A DNA stretch of 7,368 nucleotides from a bacterium (GTDB lineage Bacteria > Bacillota_I > Bacilli_A > RF39 > UBA660), in assembly GCA_014845975.1 (NCBI GenBank), contig RKAN01000039.1, positions 1-7,368 on the forward strand, given 5' to 3'. Made by a program: the position numbers and the translations under genes. Below, in pieces: positions 1 through 5,823 of this stretch (positions are counted from its first letter, which is position 1; every line of letters starts with the position of its first letter). Under the pieces are notes generated by a model. That model worked only from the letters and a program-made list of their open reading frames with translations. It made no database searches and had not been told where the DNA came from.

Positions 1-9
1 CCCCCCCCC
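1..9. repeat. C9 homopolymer at the window edge
   Basis: Nine consecutive C (G9 on the minus strand) in a very AT-rich sequence, at base 1 and directly beside a short inverted repeat. It is either a real G-tract downstream of the leftward promoter at 78-106, or a poly-G sequencing or assembly artefact at a contig end. The sequence alone cannot decide, but the position at the exact edge favours the artefact. Confidence 0.6.
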
Positions 10-26
10 GTTTGCTTTCGGCAAAC
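10..26. other. Short inverted repeat (hairpin)
   Basis: GTTTGC (10-15) and GCAAAC (21-26) form a perfect 6-bp stem around a 5-nt loop. A third GCAAAC lies at 45-50. On the plus strand the stem is followed by TTGATTTTTT, which could make a weak terminator for a rightward transcript entering from outside the window. On the minus strand it is followed by the G9 run. Its role is not known. Confidence 0.4.
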
Positions 27-77
27 TTGATTTTTTGCCACTTGCAAACTATATTATGATTTATTTTTGACATTTTC

Positions 78-106
78 ATTGTATCAAAAAAGCTTATATT
101 AATCAA
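78..106 (-). promoter_or_regulatory. Sigma-A-type promoter reading left out of the window
   Basis: Read on the minus strand, the -35 is TTGATT (101-106), followed by a 17-nt spacer and the -10 TACAAT (78-83). TGA directly before the -10 gives an extended TGn element. Transcription would start near position 71 and leave the window leftwards. It lies about 20 nt past the trmR stop, so it probably serves the next gene downstream of the operon. No convincing terminator separates trmR from it, so read-through from trmR is also possible. Confidence 0.55.
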
Positions 107-127
107 TAATTTTTTCTGACTTTAATA

Positions 128-709
128 TTACTTTTTAATGGAAATAGAAACCCCATCTCCTAATTCATAAAAAGTTGTTTCAAATTCTAAATTGTTTTGT
201 AAAAATACAATATAATTATTTAATTTTCGAACAAGGCCTCTAACATTTCTACTTTCTATTGGCTCTTTACTATGTACAAGACCGTGAAAATTTAAGTTAT
301 CAGAAACGATAACGCCATTCTTATTCAAATAGATTTTATATTTTTCAAAAAACTTAATATACTGAGCTTTTGCAGCATCAATAAATATTAGGTCGTAACT
401 ATCTTTTAATTCTACATCCAAAGCATCTTTCAATATCACATGAATTTGTTCTTCTAAATTTGCTTTTTTTATATTTTTAATAGCCTCTTCATAGCGAGAT
501 TCATCTCGCTCTATTGTAGTAACATGAATATCACTAGAAACAAGAGCCATTTTAATAGAAGAGTAACCAATTGCTGTTCCAATTTCTAAAATATTTTTAA
601 TATGATGATCTTCAATATATTTTGTCAAAAATTCAATTCCATCTTTCATCATAATTGGAATATTGTTTTTAGCTGCATATTCTTCCATTTCTTCTAATAC
701 TGATACCAT
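128..709 (-). CDS. trmR: tRNA 5-hydroxyuridine O-methyltransferase, TrmR/YrrM family (SAM-dependent)
   Basis: A 193-residue class I SAM-dependent methyltransferase of the O-methyltransferase 3 family. The SAM-binding loop ILEIGTAIGYSS lies at about residues 40-51, an acidic strand end TTIERDE at about 64-70, and the metal/substrate-site motif DLIFIDAAKAQY at about 106-117. The N-terminal EEMEEYAAKNNIPIM resembles Bacillus YrrM (TrmR), which methylates ho5U34 to mo5U in tRNA; the specific assignment also rests on the position after mltG, as in the Bacillus cluster. The start is the only ATG before an upstream in-frame stop (749-751) and follows AAGGAGG (714-720) with a short 4-nt gap. The protein therefore lacks about 20 N-terminal residues present in longer homologues. 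It overlaps the mltG end by 16 nt, suggesting translational coupling. A small-molecule O-methyltransferase is the main alternative. Confidence 0.88.
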   Translation of the reverse strand: MVSVLEEMEEYAAKNNIPIMMKDGIEFLTKYIEDHHIKNILEIGTAIGYSSIKMALVSSDIHVTTIERDESRYEEAIKNIKKANLEEQIHVILKDALDVELKDSYDLIFIDAAKAQYIKFFEKYKIYLNKNGVIVSDNLNFHGLVHSKEPIESRNVRGLVRKLNNYIVFLQNNLEFETTFYELGDGVSISIKK

Positions 710-1767
710 AAGCCCTCCTTTTTTAATTTTGATACGGTGTTTGTATGCTCACTAGCTGTTTTACTAAAATAAGTTTTTTTATTTTTATCTGCTACGAAAT
801 AATAATAATTATGTACTTCTGGATAAATAGCTGCCTTAATAGATTCTAATCCTGGATTACAAATTGGACTGATTGGTAATTTTCCTGCCATTTTACTACT
901 TCTGGTATTATAATTATTAAATGCATTGATTTCACTTTGATATAAATCTCTATCACTTAATTCTAATTTTAATCCATAATAGGTTGTTACATCACTACCT
1001 AATGACCAGCCACTTTCTAATCGGTTATAAAATACTCCTGCAACTCCTGCTCTATCATCACTATTAGATGCCTCTAACTCTACAATAGAGGCCATAGTCA
1101 TAATTTCATGGATAGTATATTCACTTTTTAAAATATCATTTTTATATTTTTCTAATTTTTTTTCTGTATTATCTAGTATAGTTTCCATTAAAGATTCAAT
1201 ATCTGCATCTTCATTAAATTCATAAGTATCTGGAAATAGGTATCCTTCTAGTGAATAATAAATTTCAGGATTTTTAATATCCTCTGTTAAAAACCAATAT
1301 TTTTTTATTAAGCTATCTAAATAAGTCGTATCACTAATTTTTTGATAAATTGTATTTTCATCTATATTCATATTACTTGTAATTAAAGAAACTATTTTTC
1401 TAAAGTGAATTCCTTCTTTAAATGTAATAGACACAGTCTTATGCTTTGTACTACTTTCAAGAGTATGAATAATTGTTTTTAAATTCATATTTTTCTTTAA
1501 CTCATAGTTTCCTGCTTGAAGTGATTTCGGATGACTCAATTTAACATATAATTTATAAAATAATTCTGAACGAATCAGATTTTCTTGTTTTAACTGAGCA
1601 GATAAAGAAGTATACGTACTACCTTTTTTCACTTCAAATTCAACAACTGAATTATCATTACTAACTTTTCCTGTTTCAATTTTCCAAACAATTCCAATAA
1701 TAGAAAGAAAAGCCAAAAGAAATAATAATATTTTGAATTGTTTTTTTAATTTTCTTTTCTTTTTCAT
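694..1767 (-). CDS. mltG: Endolytic murein transglycosylase MltG (YceG-like)
   Basis: 357 residues. A basic cytoplasmic tail (KKKRKLKKQ) precedes one membrane segment at about residues 11-28 (FKILLFLLAFLSIIGIVW), with the rest predicted outside the cell. The N-terminal half has the LysM-like region of the family, then EGYLFPDTYEF (about 174-184). The catalytic region starts with MASIVELEAS (about 225-234), where E230 matches the family's catalytic glutamate by position. It continues with AGVAGVFYNRLESGWSLGSD (240-259), the proline-rich KLPISPICNPGLESIKAA (296-313) and the C-terminal YYYFVADK. MltG cuts nascent glycan strands at the membrane, so the organism makes peptidoglycan. The gene starts 9 nt after the DUF1292 stop. 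Its AGAGGAG ribosome site lies inside the end of that gene, about 12 nt from the ATG, which is rather far. Length is normal for the family. Confidence 0.95.
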   Translation of the reverse strand: MKKKRKLKKQFKILLFLLAFLSIIGIVWKIETGKVSNDNSVVEFEVKKGSTYTSLSAQLKQENLIRSELFYKLYVKLSHPKSLQAGNYELKKNMNLKTIIHTLESSTKHKTVSITFKEGIHFRKIVSLITSNMNIDENTIYQKISDTTYLDSLIKKYWFLTEDIKNPEIYYSLEGYLFPDTYEFNEDADIESLMETILDNTEKKLEKYKNDILKSEYTIHEIMTMASIVELEASNSDDRAGVAGVFYNRLESGWSLGSDVTTYYGLKLELSDRDLYQSEINAFNNYNTRSSKMAGKLPISPICNPGLESIKAAIYPEVHNYYYFVADKNKKTYFSKTASEHTNTVSKLKKEGLWYQY

Positions 1768-1776
1768 TTAAAAAGG

Positions 1777-2073
1777 CTACTCCTCTGAAGTAGCTCCTTC
1801 TTTTTGTAATTCATCTAATATTGCTTGGATTTTAGCCCACTCAGCATCTGTTTCGATTGGCTTTAAAGTAGTATTTTCATCAATTGTTCCATCTTCTTTT
1901 GGTTCATAAATAGAAGCATAAACTTTAATGCATCCATCTTCATCTACAGAATTATCTGTGTATACAATATAATTTTTATTTGTTTCATTGGACTCAAATG
2001 TAAATAGAACTTCATATTCTACTTCTTGTCCTGCCTCATCAAATAATTTAAATGTAATTTTTTCTTCTTTCAT
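1777..2073 (-). CDS. DUF1292 family protein (YrzB-like)
   Basis: A 98-residue, strongly acidic protein with no signal peptide or membrane segment. It has the DUF1292 layout: ITFKLFDEAGQEVEYEVLFTF at the N-terminus (about 6-26), a central YIVYTD (35-40), then IKVYASIY (49-56) and an acidic tail ending DAEWAKIQAILDELQKEG. Members are usually coded between ruvX and mltG, as here; their molecular role is not established. The ATG follows AAAGGA (2081-2086) at a 7-nt distance and lies 4 nt after the ruvX stop. The gene ends in TAG. Confidence 0.9.
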   Translation of the reverse strand: MKEEKITFKLFDEAGQEVEYEVLFTFESNETNKNYIVYTDNSVDEDGCIKVYASIYEPKEDGTIDENTTLKPIETDAEWAKIQAILDELQKEGATSEE

Positions 2074-2077
2074 AATT

Positions 2078-2497
2078 TTATCCTTTCATTTTATCTAAAT
2101 AGGTTTGAAGTATAATGTTAGCTGCTACACTATCAACTTTTTCTTTTCTCTTTTTTCTAGACATATCAGCCTTTATTAGATAAGAAGTAGCTTCAATTGT
2201 AGAAAGTCGTTCATCTTGTAAAGCAACTTCCATATTTAAATAATTTTCTAATTTTTTTTGAAATTCTATTGTTTCTAAGGAACGAAACCCTAAAGAATTG
2301 TTCATATTTTTAGGAAGACCTAACACTATTTTTTTTACATCAAATTCTTCTACAATTTGTTTAATTTGTGGAAGTAATAAATCATAATTAGAATCTTCAA
2401 AACGAATTGTTTTATAAGATGAAGCGATAGTCAATGTCGTATCACTTAGTGATGTACCAAGTGTCCTAGTTCCTAAATCTAATCCCAGATATCTCAT
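2078..2497 (-). CDS. ruvX: Putative pre-16S rRNA nuclease / Holliday junction resolvase-like protein (YqgF/RuvX)
   Basis: 139 residues, the usual length of the family, with an RNase H-like fold. Family motifs are intact: YLGLDLGTRTLG at 3-14 with catalytic-type D7, IVLGLPKNMNNSLG at 57-70, LQDERLSTIEA at 93-103 with D95/E96, and KVDSVAANIILQ at 120-131 with D122. The family was named for similarity to Holliday-junction resolvases, but bacterial genetics links YqgF to maturation of the 16S rRNA 5' end. Start and stop overlap ireB by 4 nt (ATGA, 2494-2497). The ribosome site GAGGAA (2507-2512) is inside ireB with a 9-nt gap, so translation is probably coupled. Confidence 0.94.
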   Translation of the reverse strand: MRYLGLDLGTRTLGTSLSDTTLTIASSYKTIRFEDSNYDLLLPQIKQIVEEFDVKKIVLGLPKNMNNSLGFRSLETIEFQKKLENYLNMEVALQDERLSTIEATSYLIKADMSRKKRKEKVDSVAANIILQTYLDKMKG

Positions 2498-2733
2498 TTT
2501 AAAGCATTCCTCAAAAGTGTTTCTATCGTTTTGCTTCTTTCTAATGATAGTATCAAATTACGAGCATTTTTATAACTTGTAATATATCCTGGATCTCCAC
2601 TGATTAGATATCCAACGATTTGATTACTAGCATTATATCCTCTTTCTACTAATATAGTCTTTACTTCATTTAATGTTTTTAAAATCAATTCATCATTAAT
2701 GACAGTTGAGTCAAAACTTATTGTTTCTTCCAT
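2494..2733 (-). CDS. ireB: IreB family regulatory phosphoprotein (UPF0297/DUF965)
   Basis: 79 residues with the family signature GYNASNQIVGYLISGDPGYI (about 33-52), followed by YKNARNLILSLER. In Enterococcus faecalis, IreB is a substrate of the PASTA-domain kinase IreK, is phosphorylated on N-terminal threonines, and negatively controls cephalosporin resistance. Here Thr4 in MEETISF is the likely equivalent site (inference). It is the first gene of the five-gene operon, with its own promoter at 2763-2791. The AGGTGA ribosome site (2738-2743) is only 4 nt from the ATG. In many Bacillota alaS lies directly upstream of this gene; here the neighbour is a WG-repeat gene. Stop codon TGA. Confidence 0.95.
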   Translation of the reverse strand: MEETISFDSTVINDELILKTLNEVKTILVERGYNASNQIVGYLISGDPGYITSYKNARNLILSLERSKTIETLLRNALK

Positions 2734-2762
2734 ATACTCACCTACTTTATGAATACATTTTT

Positions 2763-2791
2763 ATTGTAACATGTTTCATCTATTTTAGCAA
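2763..2791 (-). promoter_or_regulatory. Promoter of the ireB-ruvX-DUF1292-mltG-trmR operon
   Basis: On the minus strand: -35 TTGCTA (2786-2791), a 17-nt spacer, and -10 TACAAT (2763-2768) preceded by TGT, an extended -10. The predicted start is near 2756, giving a leader of about 22 nt before the ireB ATG. The -35 lies immediately after the terminator U-run of the WG-repeat gene (2793-2799), so the operon appears insulated from upstream transcription. Confidence 0.65.
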
Positions 2792-2792
2792 T

Positions 2793-2819
2793 AAAAAAAG
2801 TAAGAATTATTTCTTACTT
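2793..2819 (-). terminator. Hairpin terminator overlapping the stop codon of the third WG-repeat gene
   Basis: On the minus strand AAGTAAGAA (2811-2819) pairs perfectly over 9 bp with TTCTTACTT (2798-2806), around the 4-nt loop ATAA, and is followed by seven U (2793-2799). The loop contains the TAA stop, and the upstream arm codes the final Ser-Lys-Lys. The stem is AT-rich, so strength is uncertain, but the shape fits an intrinsic terminator and the same structure ends the paralogue at 4281-4306. Confidence 0.65.
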
Positions 2820-2930
2820 AAAACATATTGTTTTTCAAAATCTTCTTCTTCAATAAACAGCTCTTTTTCACATTGTTCTCTTTCTTCTAAAGTTGAAAAT
2901 GAAACTCTATTACCATCTATAATTAAATCA
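2798..2930 (-). repeat. 133-bp near-identical 3' tract, copy shared with 4285-4417
   Basis: By direct alignment this stretch differs from 4285-4417 at only 3 of 133 positions. Two differences are synonymous and one changes Cys to Phe. It covers the terminator hairpin and the last 40 codons of the third WG-repeat gene. Similarity falls off abruptly on both sides, as expected for gene conversion or a recent unequal crossover. Confidence 0.85.
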
Positions 2931-4111
2931 AAATACATTTCAATGCGTTCTGCTCGTTTAATTTTATCTGCAATCATTTTTATTTTGATCGATTCTGATT
3001 TAGGACAATTAATGGCATTACTTGAAATTTTGTCAATGTAATATAATTCAAGGACAATATTTCCTTCATGATTGATACATTTCTTTTTTCCATTCAGTTG
3101 TACTGCAGCTAAGCCTTCATGGAAATCAGAAGCAAAATCATATTTACATTCAGTAACCTCTTTTCCAGTTTTATCAATATAACCCCATTTGCCATGGTAT
3201 TTTACTGCTGCTAGTCCTTCACGAAATATAAAATAATTATCATATTTACATTCGATGACTTCTTTTCCGGTTTTATCAATGCAACCATATAATCCACAGC
3301 AATTTTTAACTACGGCTAACCCTTCAAAGAACATAAATACTTCAACATATTTACACTCAATAATTTCTTTTCCGGTTTTATCAATATAAGCACATTTACC
3401 ATTTAATTTAACTGCAGCTAACCCTTCAGAGAATATAGATACTTCATCATATTTACATTCAATAACTTCTTTTCCGGTTTTATCAATATAGCCATATTTA
3501 CCGTTAAATTTAACTCTTGCTAACCCTTCAGAGAACCCAGATACTTCATCATATTTGCACACAATAATTTCTTTTCCTGTTTTATCAATATAGCCCCATT
3601 TACCGTTAAATTTAACTCTTGCTAACCCTTCAAAGAACATAAATACTTTATCATATTTGCACTCAATAACTTCTTTTCCAGTTCTATCAATATAGCCACA
3701 CTCACCGTTAAATTTAACTCTTGCTAATCCTTCAGAAAACGTAGATACTTTATCATATTTACATTCAATAACTTCTTTTCCGGTTTTATCTATAAAGCCC
3801 CATTTGCCATTTAATTCTACTGCAACTAAACCTTCCTCAAAATTATAAACGTAATCATATCTGCATTTAATGACTTCTTTTCCGGTTTTATCTATAAAGC
3901 CCCATTTGCCATTTAATTCTACTGCAGCTAAACCTTCACGGAAATCATAAACGTAATCATATTTGCATTTAATAACTTCATATCCATTCTTATCAATAAA
4001 ACTAAATTTTCCTTCTTTATTTTCCACCAAAGCTAATCCACAATAAAAAGAATGTAAAGTAATATATTGATTAACTTTGATTTGGATTCCTTCTTCTCTT
4101 ACTATTTGCAT
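2807..4111 (-). CDS. WG-repeat protein, third of three tandem paralogues (434 aa)
   Basis: 434 residues with no signal peptide or membrane segment, so probably cytoplasmic. The N-terminus is MQIVREEGIQIK, then a degenerate first unit (to residue 34), nine full WG-type units (35-341), a degenerate last unit starting KKKCINHEGN, and a C-terminal domain of about 50 residues with YFDLIIDGNRVSFSTLEERE, ending QYVLSKK. Only four units keep Trp-Gly at positions 2-3; others have YG, CG, CA or FS. WG (KWG) repeats are a known beta-rich family without an agreed function, possibly scaffolding or binding surfaces. The ATG follows GGAGG (4121-4125) at a 9-nt gap. The C-terminal domain is mosaic: the last 40 residues match the second gene, while the stretch just before (DKIKRAE) matches the first. 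It has its own promoter and a terminator at the stop. No specific role can be assigned. Confidence 0.88.
   Translation of the reverse strand: MQIVREEGIQIKVNQYITLHSFYCGLALVENKEGKFSFIDKNGYEVIKCKYDYVYDFREGLAAVELNGKWGFIDKTGKEVIKCRYDYVYNFEEGLVAVELNGKWGFIDKTGKEVIECKYDKVSTFSEGLARVKFNGECGYIDRTGKEVIECKYDKVFMFFEGLARVKFNGKWGYIDKTGKEIIVCKYDEVSGFSEGLARVKFNGKYGYIDKTGKEVIECKYDEVSIFSEGLAAVKLNGKCAYIDKTGKEIIECKYVEVFMFFEGLAVVKNCCGLYGCIDKTGKEVIECKYDNYFIFREGLAAVKYHGKWGYIDKTGKEVTECKYDFASDFHEGLAAVQLNGKKKCINHEGNIVLELYYIDKISSNAINCPKSESIKIKMIADKIKRAERIEMYFDLIIDGNRVSFSTLEEREQCEKELFIEEEDFEKQYVLSKK
3089..4009 (-). repeat. Nine tandem ~102-bp WG-repeat units
   Basis: Codes residues 35-341 in nine units: eight of 34 residues and one, unit 7, of 35 (one extra residue in KNCCG). 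Each unit has the pattern K-W/Y/C-G-F/Y-IDKTGKE, then (E/K)CKYD, then F-x-EGLA-x-V, ending NG. All nine have Cys at position 15. Units 2 and 3 share a long identical DNA run reading TCTATAAAGCCCCATTTGCC on the plus strand, and units 3-6 share AAATTTAACTCTTGCTAA, showing recent duplication. Confidence 0.93.
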
Positions 4112-4140
4112 ATTTAATTTCCTCCATAAACTTATCTGAT

Positions 4141-4169
4141 ATTGTACAATTTTAAAATAAAAAAGTCAA
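4141..4169 (-). promoter_or_regulatory. Promoter of the third WG-repeat gene
   Basis: On the minus strand: -35 TTGACT (4164-4169), a 17-nt spacer and -10 TACAAT (4141-4146). Start predicted near 4134, with a leader of about 23 nt carrying the GGAGG site. The rest of the 182-nt intergenic gap (4170-4280) holds no ORF or structure I can support. Confidence 0.65.
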
Positions 4170-4280
4170 TAATTATAATATCATAAGACATTTCACGCAG
4201 CTACAAAAAGTTCAATATTGGCTCATTAAGATTCACATATTTTTTTAAATATTTTGGCAATTATAAATATTGTAATTAAT

Positions 4281-4306
4281 AAAAAAGTAAGAATTATTTC
4301 TTACTT
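4281..4306 (-). terminator. Hairpin terminator overlapping the stop codon of the second WG-repeat gene
   Basis: The same 9-bp stem as at 2793-2819: TTCTTACTT read downstream (4285-4293) pairs with AAGTAAGAA (4298-4306) around an ATAA loop holding the TAA stop, followed by six U (4281-4286). Confidence 0.62.
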
Positions 4307-4417
4307 AAAACATATTGTTTTTCAAAATCTTCTTCCTCAATAAACAGTTCTTTTTCAAATTGTTCTCTTTCTTCTAAAGTTGAAAATGAAACTCTATTAC
4401 CATCTATAATTAAATCA
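4285..4417 (-). repeat. 133-bp near-identical 3' tract, copy shared with 2798-2930
   Basis: Partner of the tract at the end of the third WG-repeat gene, with 3 differences in 133 positions. Upstream of it the two genes differ strongly: KKVKKDDTIEKYYDLII here against DKIKRAERIEMYFDLII there. Confidence 0.85.
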
Positions 4418-5700
4418 TAATATTTTTCAATAGTATCATCTTTTTTTACTTTTTTTAAAGTTGCCTTTAATTCTTCAAGATTAGAAAACGTAAAATGATT
4501 AAGTGAAATTTTAATTATGTTTACGTCGTCAAATTTAAAAGCAATCTTTCCCGTTTGATCAATCAAATTCCATATGCCATTTAATTCAACGCTTGCTAGA
4601 CCTTCTTCGAAGCTATACACTTCATCATATTTGCATTTAATAACTTCTTTTCCTGTTGTGCCAATAAAGCCCCATTTATCATTTAATCGAACTATTGCGA
4701 ATCCTTCTTTGAAGCTAAGCACTTCATCATATTTGCATTCAACAACTTCTTTTCCTGTTGTGTCAATAAAGCCCCATTTACCATTTAATCGAACTATTGC
4801 GAAGCCTTCATGAAACTCTCTAACAAAATCATATTTCCAGCCAGTAATTTCTTTCCCTGTTTGGTCAATAAAGTCCCATTTATCATTTAATCGAACTCCT
4901 ACCAATCCTTCGTGAAAATCGTCGTATGCAGTATCATACTTGCATTCAATAACCTCTTTTCCTGTTGCGTCAATAAAGCCATATCTTCCATTTAATTGAA
5001 CTATTGCGAATCCTTCTTGAAAATTATGAATAAAATCGTATTTACACTCAATGACTTCGTTTCCAGATTTGTCAATAAAGCCATATCCTCCATTTAATTG
5101 AACTATTGCGAATCCTTCGTGAAAATCGTATGCAGCATCATACTTGCATTCAATAACCTCTTTTCCTGTTGCGTCAATAAAGCCCCATTTATCATTAAAT
5201 TGAACTATTGCGAAGCCTTCTTGAAACTCACCAACATAATCATAATTCCAGCCAGTAATTTCTTTCCCTGTTTTGTCAATAAAGTCCCCTTTATCATTTA
5301 ATACAACTCTTGCAAATCCTTCGTGAAAATCATAAACACAATCATATTTACACTCAACAACTTCTTTTCCTGTTGTGTCAATAAAGCCCCATTTATCATT
5401 TAATCGAACTATTGCGAAGCCTTCTTGAAAATTACGAATAAAATTGTATTTACACTCAACAACTTCTTTTCCTGTTGTGTCAATAAAGCCCCATTTATCA
5501 TTAAATTGAACTATTGCGAAGCCTTCTTGAAAATCATGAACAAAATCGTATTTACACTCAACAACTTCTTTTCCAGATTTGTCAATAAAGCCCCAATTGC
5601 CATTTTCATCTTCAATTCTAGCTAATCCGTTGCAATAACTATAAGCTCTCTTACATTTTCTAGTTTTTATTTGGATTCCTTCTTCTCTTATTATTTCCAT
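4294..5700 (-). CDS. WG-repeat protein, second of three tandem paralogues (468 aa)
   Basis: 468 residues, no signal peptide or membrane segment. It starts MEIIREEGIQIK, followed by a degenerate unit (to residue 34), ten full units (35-375), a degenerate last unit (IWNLIDQTGK) and the shared C-terminal domain with DLIIDGNRVSFSTLEERE, ending QYVLSKK. Its units have their own flavour, IDTTGKEVVECKYD and EGFAIV, unlike the EGLARV/EGLAAV of the two neighbours, so repeats have been homogenised within the gene. Six units keep Trp-Gly. Units 4 and 8 replace the usual Glu-Cys by Gly-Trp (KEITGW), a sign of four-unit block duplication. The ATG follows AGAGGA (5711-5716) with a 10-nt gap. It has its own promoter and stop-codon hairpin. 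Family function is unknown; a binding or scaffold role is only a guess. Confidence 0.88.
   Translation of the reverse strand: MEIIREEGIQIKTRKCKRAYSYCNGLARIEDENGNWGFIDKSGKEVVECKYDFVHDFQEGFAIVQFNDKWGFIDTTGKEVVECKYNFIRNFQEGFAIVRLNDKWGFIDTTGKEVVECKYDCVYDFHEGFARVVLNDKGDFIDKTGKEITGWNYDYVGEFQEGFAIVQFNDKWGFIDATGKEVIECKYDAAYDFHEGFAIVQLNGGYGFIDKSGNEVIECKYDFIHNFQEGFAIVQLNGRYGFIDATGKEVIECKYDTAYDDFHEGLVGVRLNDKWDFIDQTGKEITGWKYDFVREFHEGFAIVRLNGKWGFIDTTGKEVVECKYDEVLSFKEGFAIVRLNDKWGFIGTTGKEVIKCKYDEVYSFEEGLASVELNGIWNLIDQTGKIAFKFDDVNIIKISLNHFTFSNLEELKATLKKVKKDDTIEKYYDLIIDGNRVSFSTLEEREQFEKELFIEEEDFEKQYVLSKK
4576..5598 (-). repeat. Ten tandem ~102-bp WG-repeat units with block duplications
   Basis: Codes residues 35-375; units are 34 residues except unit 7, which has 35. 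Units 1 and 2 share a perfect 56-bp match (5345-5400 and 5447-5502, offset 102). Units 5 and 7 share a 74-bp stretch (5111-5184 against 4904-4980) that differs by one substitution plus one extra TCG triplet, turning YDF into YDDF. Units 4 and 8 share the KEITGW variant. Confidence 0.93.
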
Positions 5701-5732
5701 ATTTCCTTTTTCCTCTCTGTAAATTGGTTATT

Positions 5733-5761
5733 ATTATACAACTATAAATTTTAAATATCAA
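5733..5761 (-). promoter_or_regulatory. Promoter of the second WG-repeat gene
   Basis: On the minus strand: -35 TTGATA (5756-5761), a 17-nt spacer and a consensus -10 TATAAT (5733-5738). Start predicted near 5726, leaving about 25 nt of leader. Like the promoter at 4141-4169, the spacer ends in TTG and contains an AAAATT run, so the two promoters may be copies of one ancestor. Confidence 0.68.
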
Positions 5762-5798
5762 TATTTTATTTACTAAGTCTTTAATATTGAATCATTAT

Positions 5799-5823
5799 AA
5801 AAAGTAAGAATTATTTTTTACTT
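5799..5823 (-). terminator. Imperfect stop-codon hairpin of the first WG-repeat gene
   Basis: The equivalent of the hairpins at 2793-2819 and 4281-4306, but the upstream arm reads AAGTAAAAA, giving one A-C mismatch in the 9-bp stem with TTCTTACTT. The ATAA loop again holds the TAA stop and five U follow (5799-5803). It should be weaker, so partial read-through into the second gene is likely (inference). Confidence 0.45.

Noticed and set aside
1..79. Minus-strand open frame starting ATG at 77-79 (MKMSKINHN...) and running off the left edge
   Set aside because: Its ATG overlaps the -10 of the promoter, no ribosome site precedes it, and the last codons are the suspect G run. Only about 26 codons are visible.
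97..127. TATTAA/TTAATA inverted repeat after the trmR stop as a terminator
   Set aside because: Only 6 A-T pairs around a 19-nt loop, with no U-run directly after the stem; too weak to call.
2494..2496. TGA read as Trp (mycoplasma code)
   Set aside because: Trp is TGG throughout the repeats and TGA ends ireB at its normal family length, so the standard bacterial code applies.
2706..3041. Plus-strand ORF of 111 codons over the end of the third WG-repeat gene, and similar plus-strand ORFs at 4574-4813, 5098-5301, 5425-5625 and 5854-6051
   Set aside because: They lie opposite confirmed coding sequence and their repeats merely mirror the WG arrays. No ribosome site or recognisable family.
4172..4177. 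TATAAT on the minus strand as a second promoter for the third WG-repeat gene
   Set aside because: No -35-like hexamer at a workable distance (CTGCGT at 17 nt), whereas the pair at 4141-4169 is complete.
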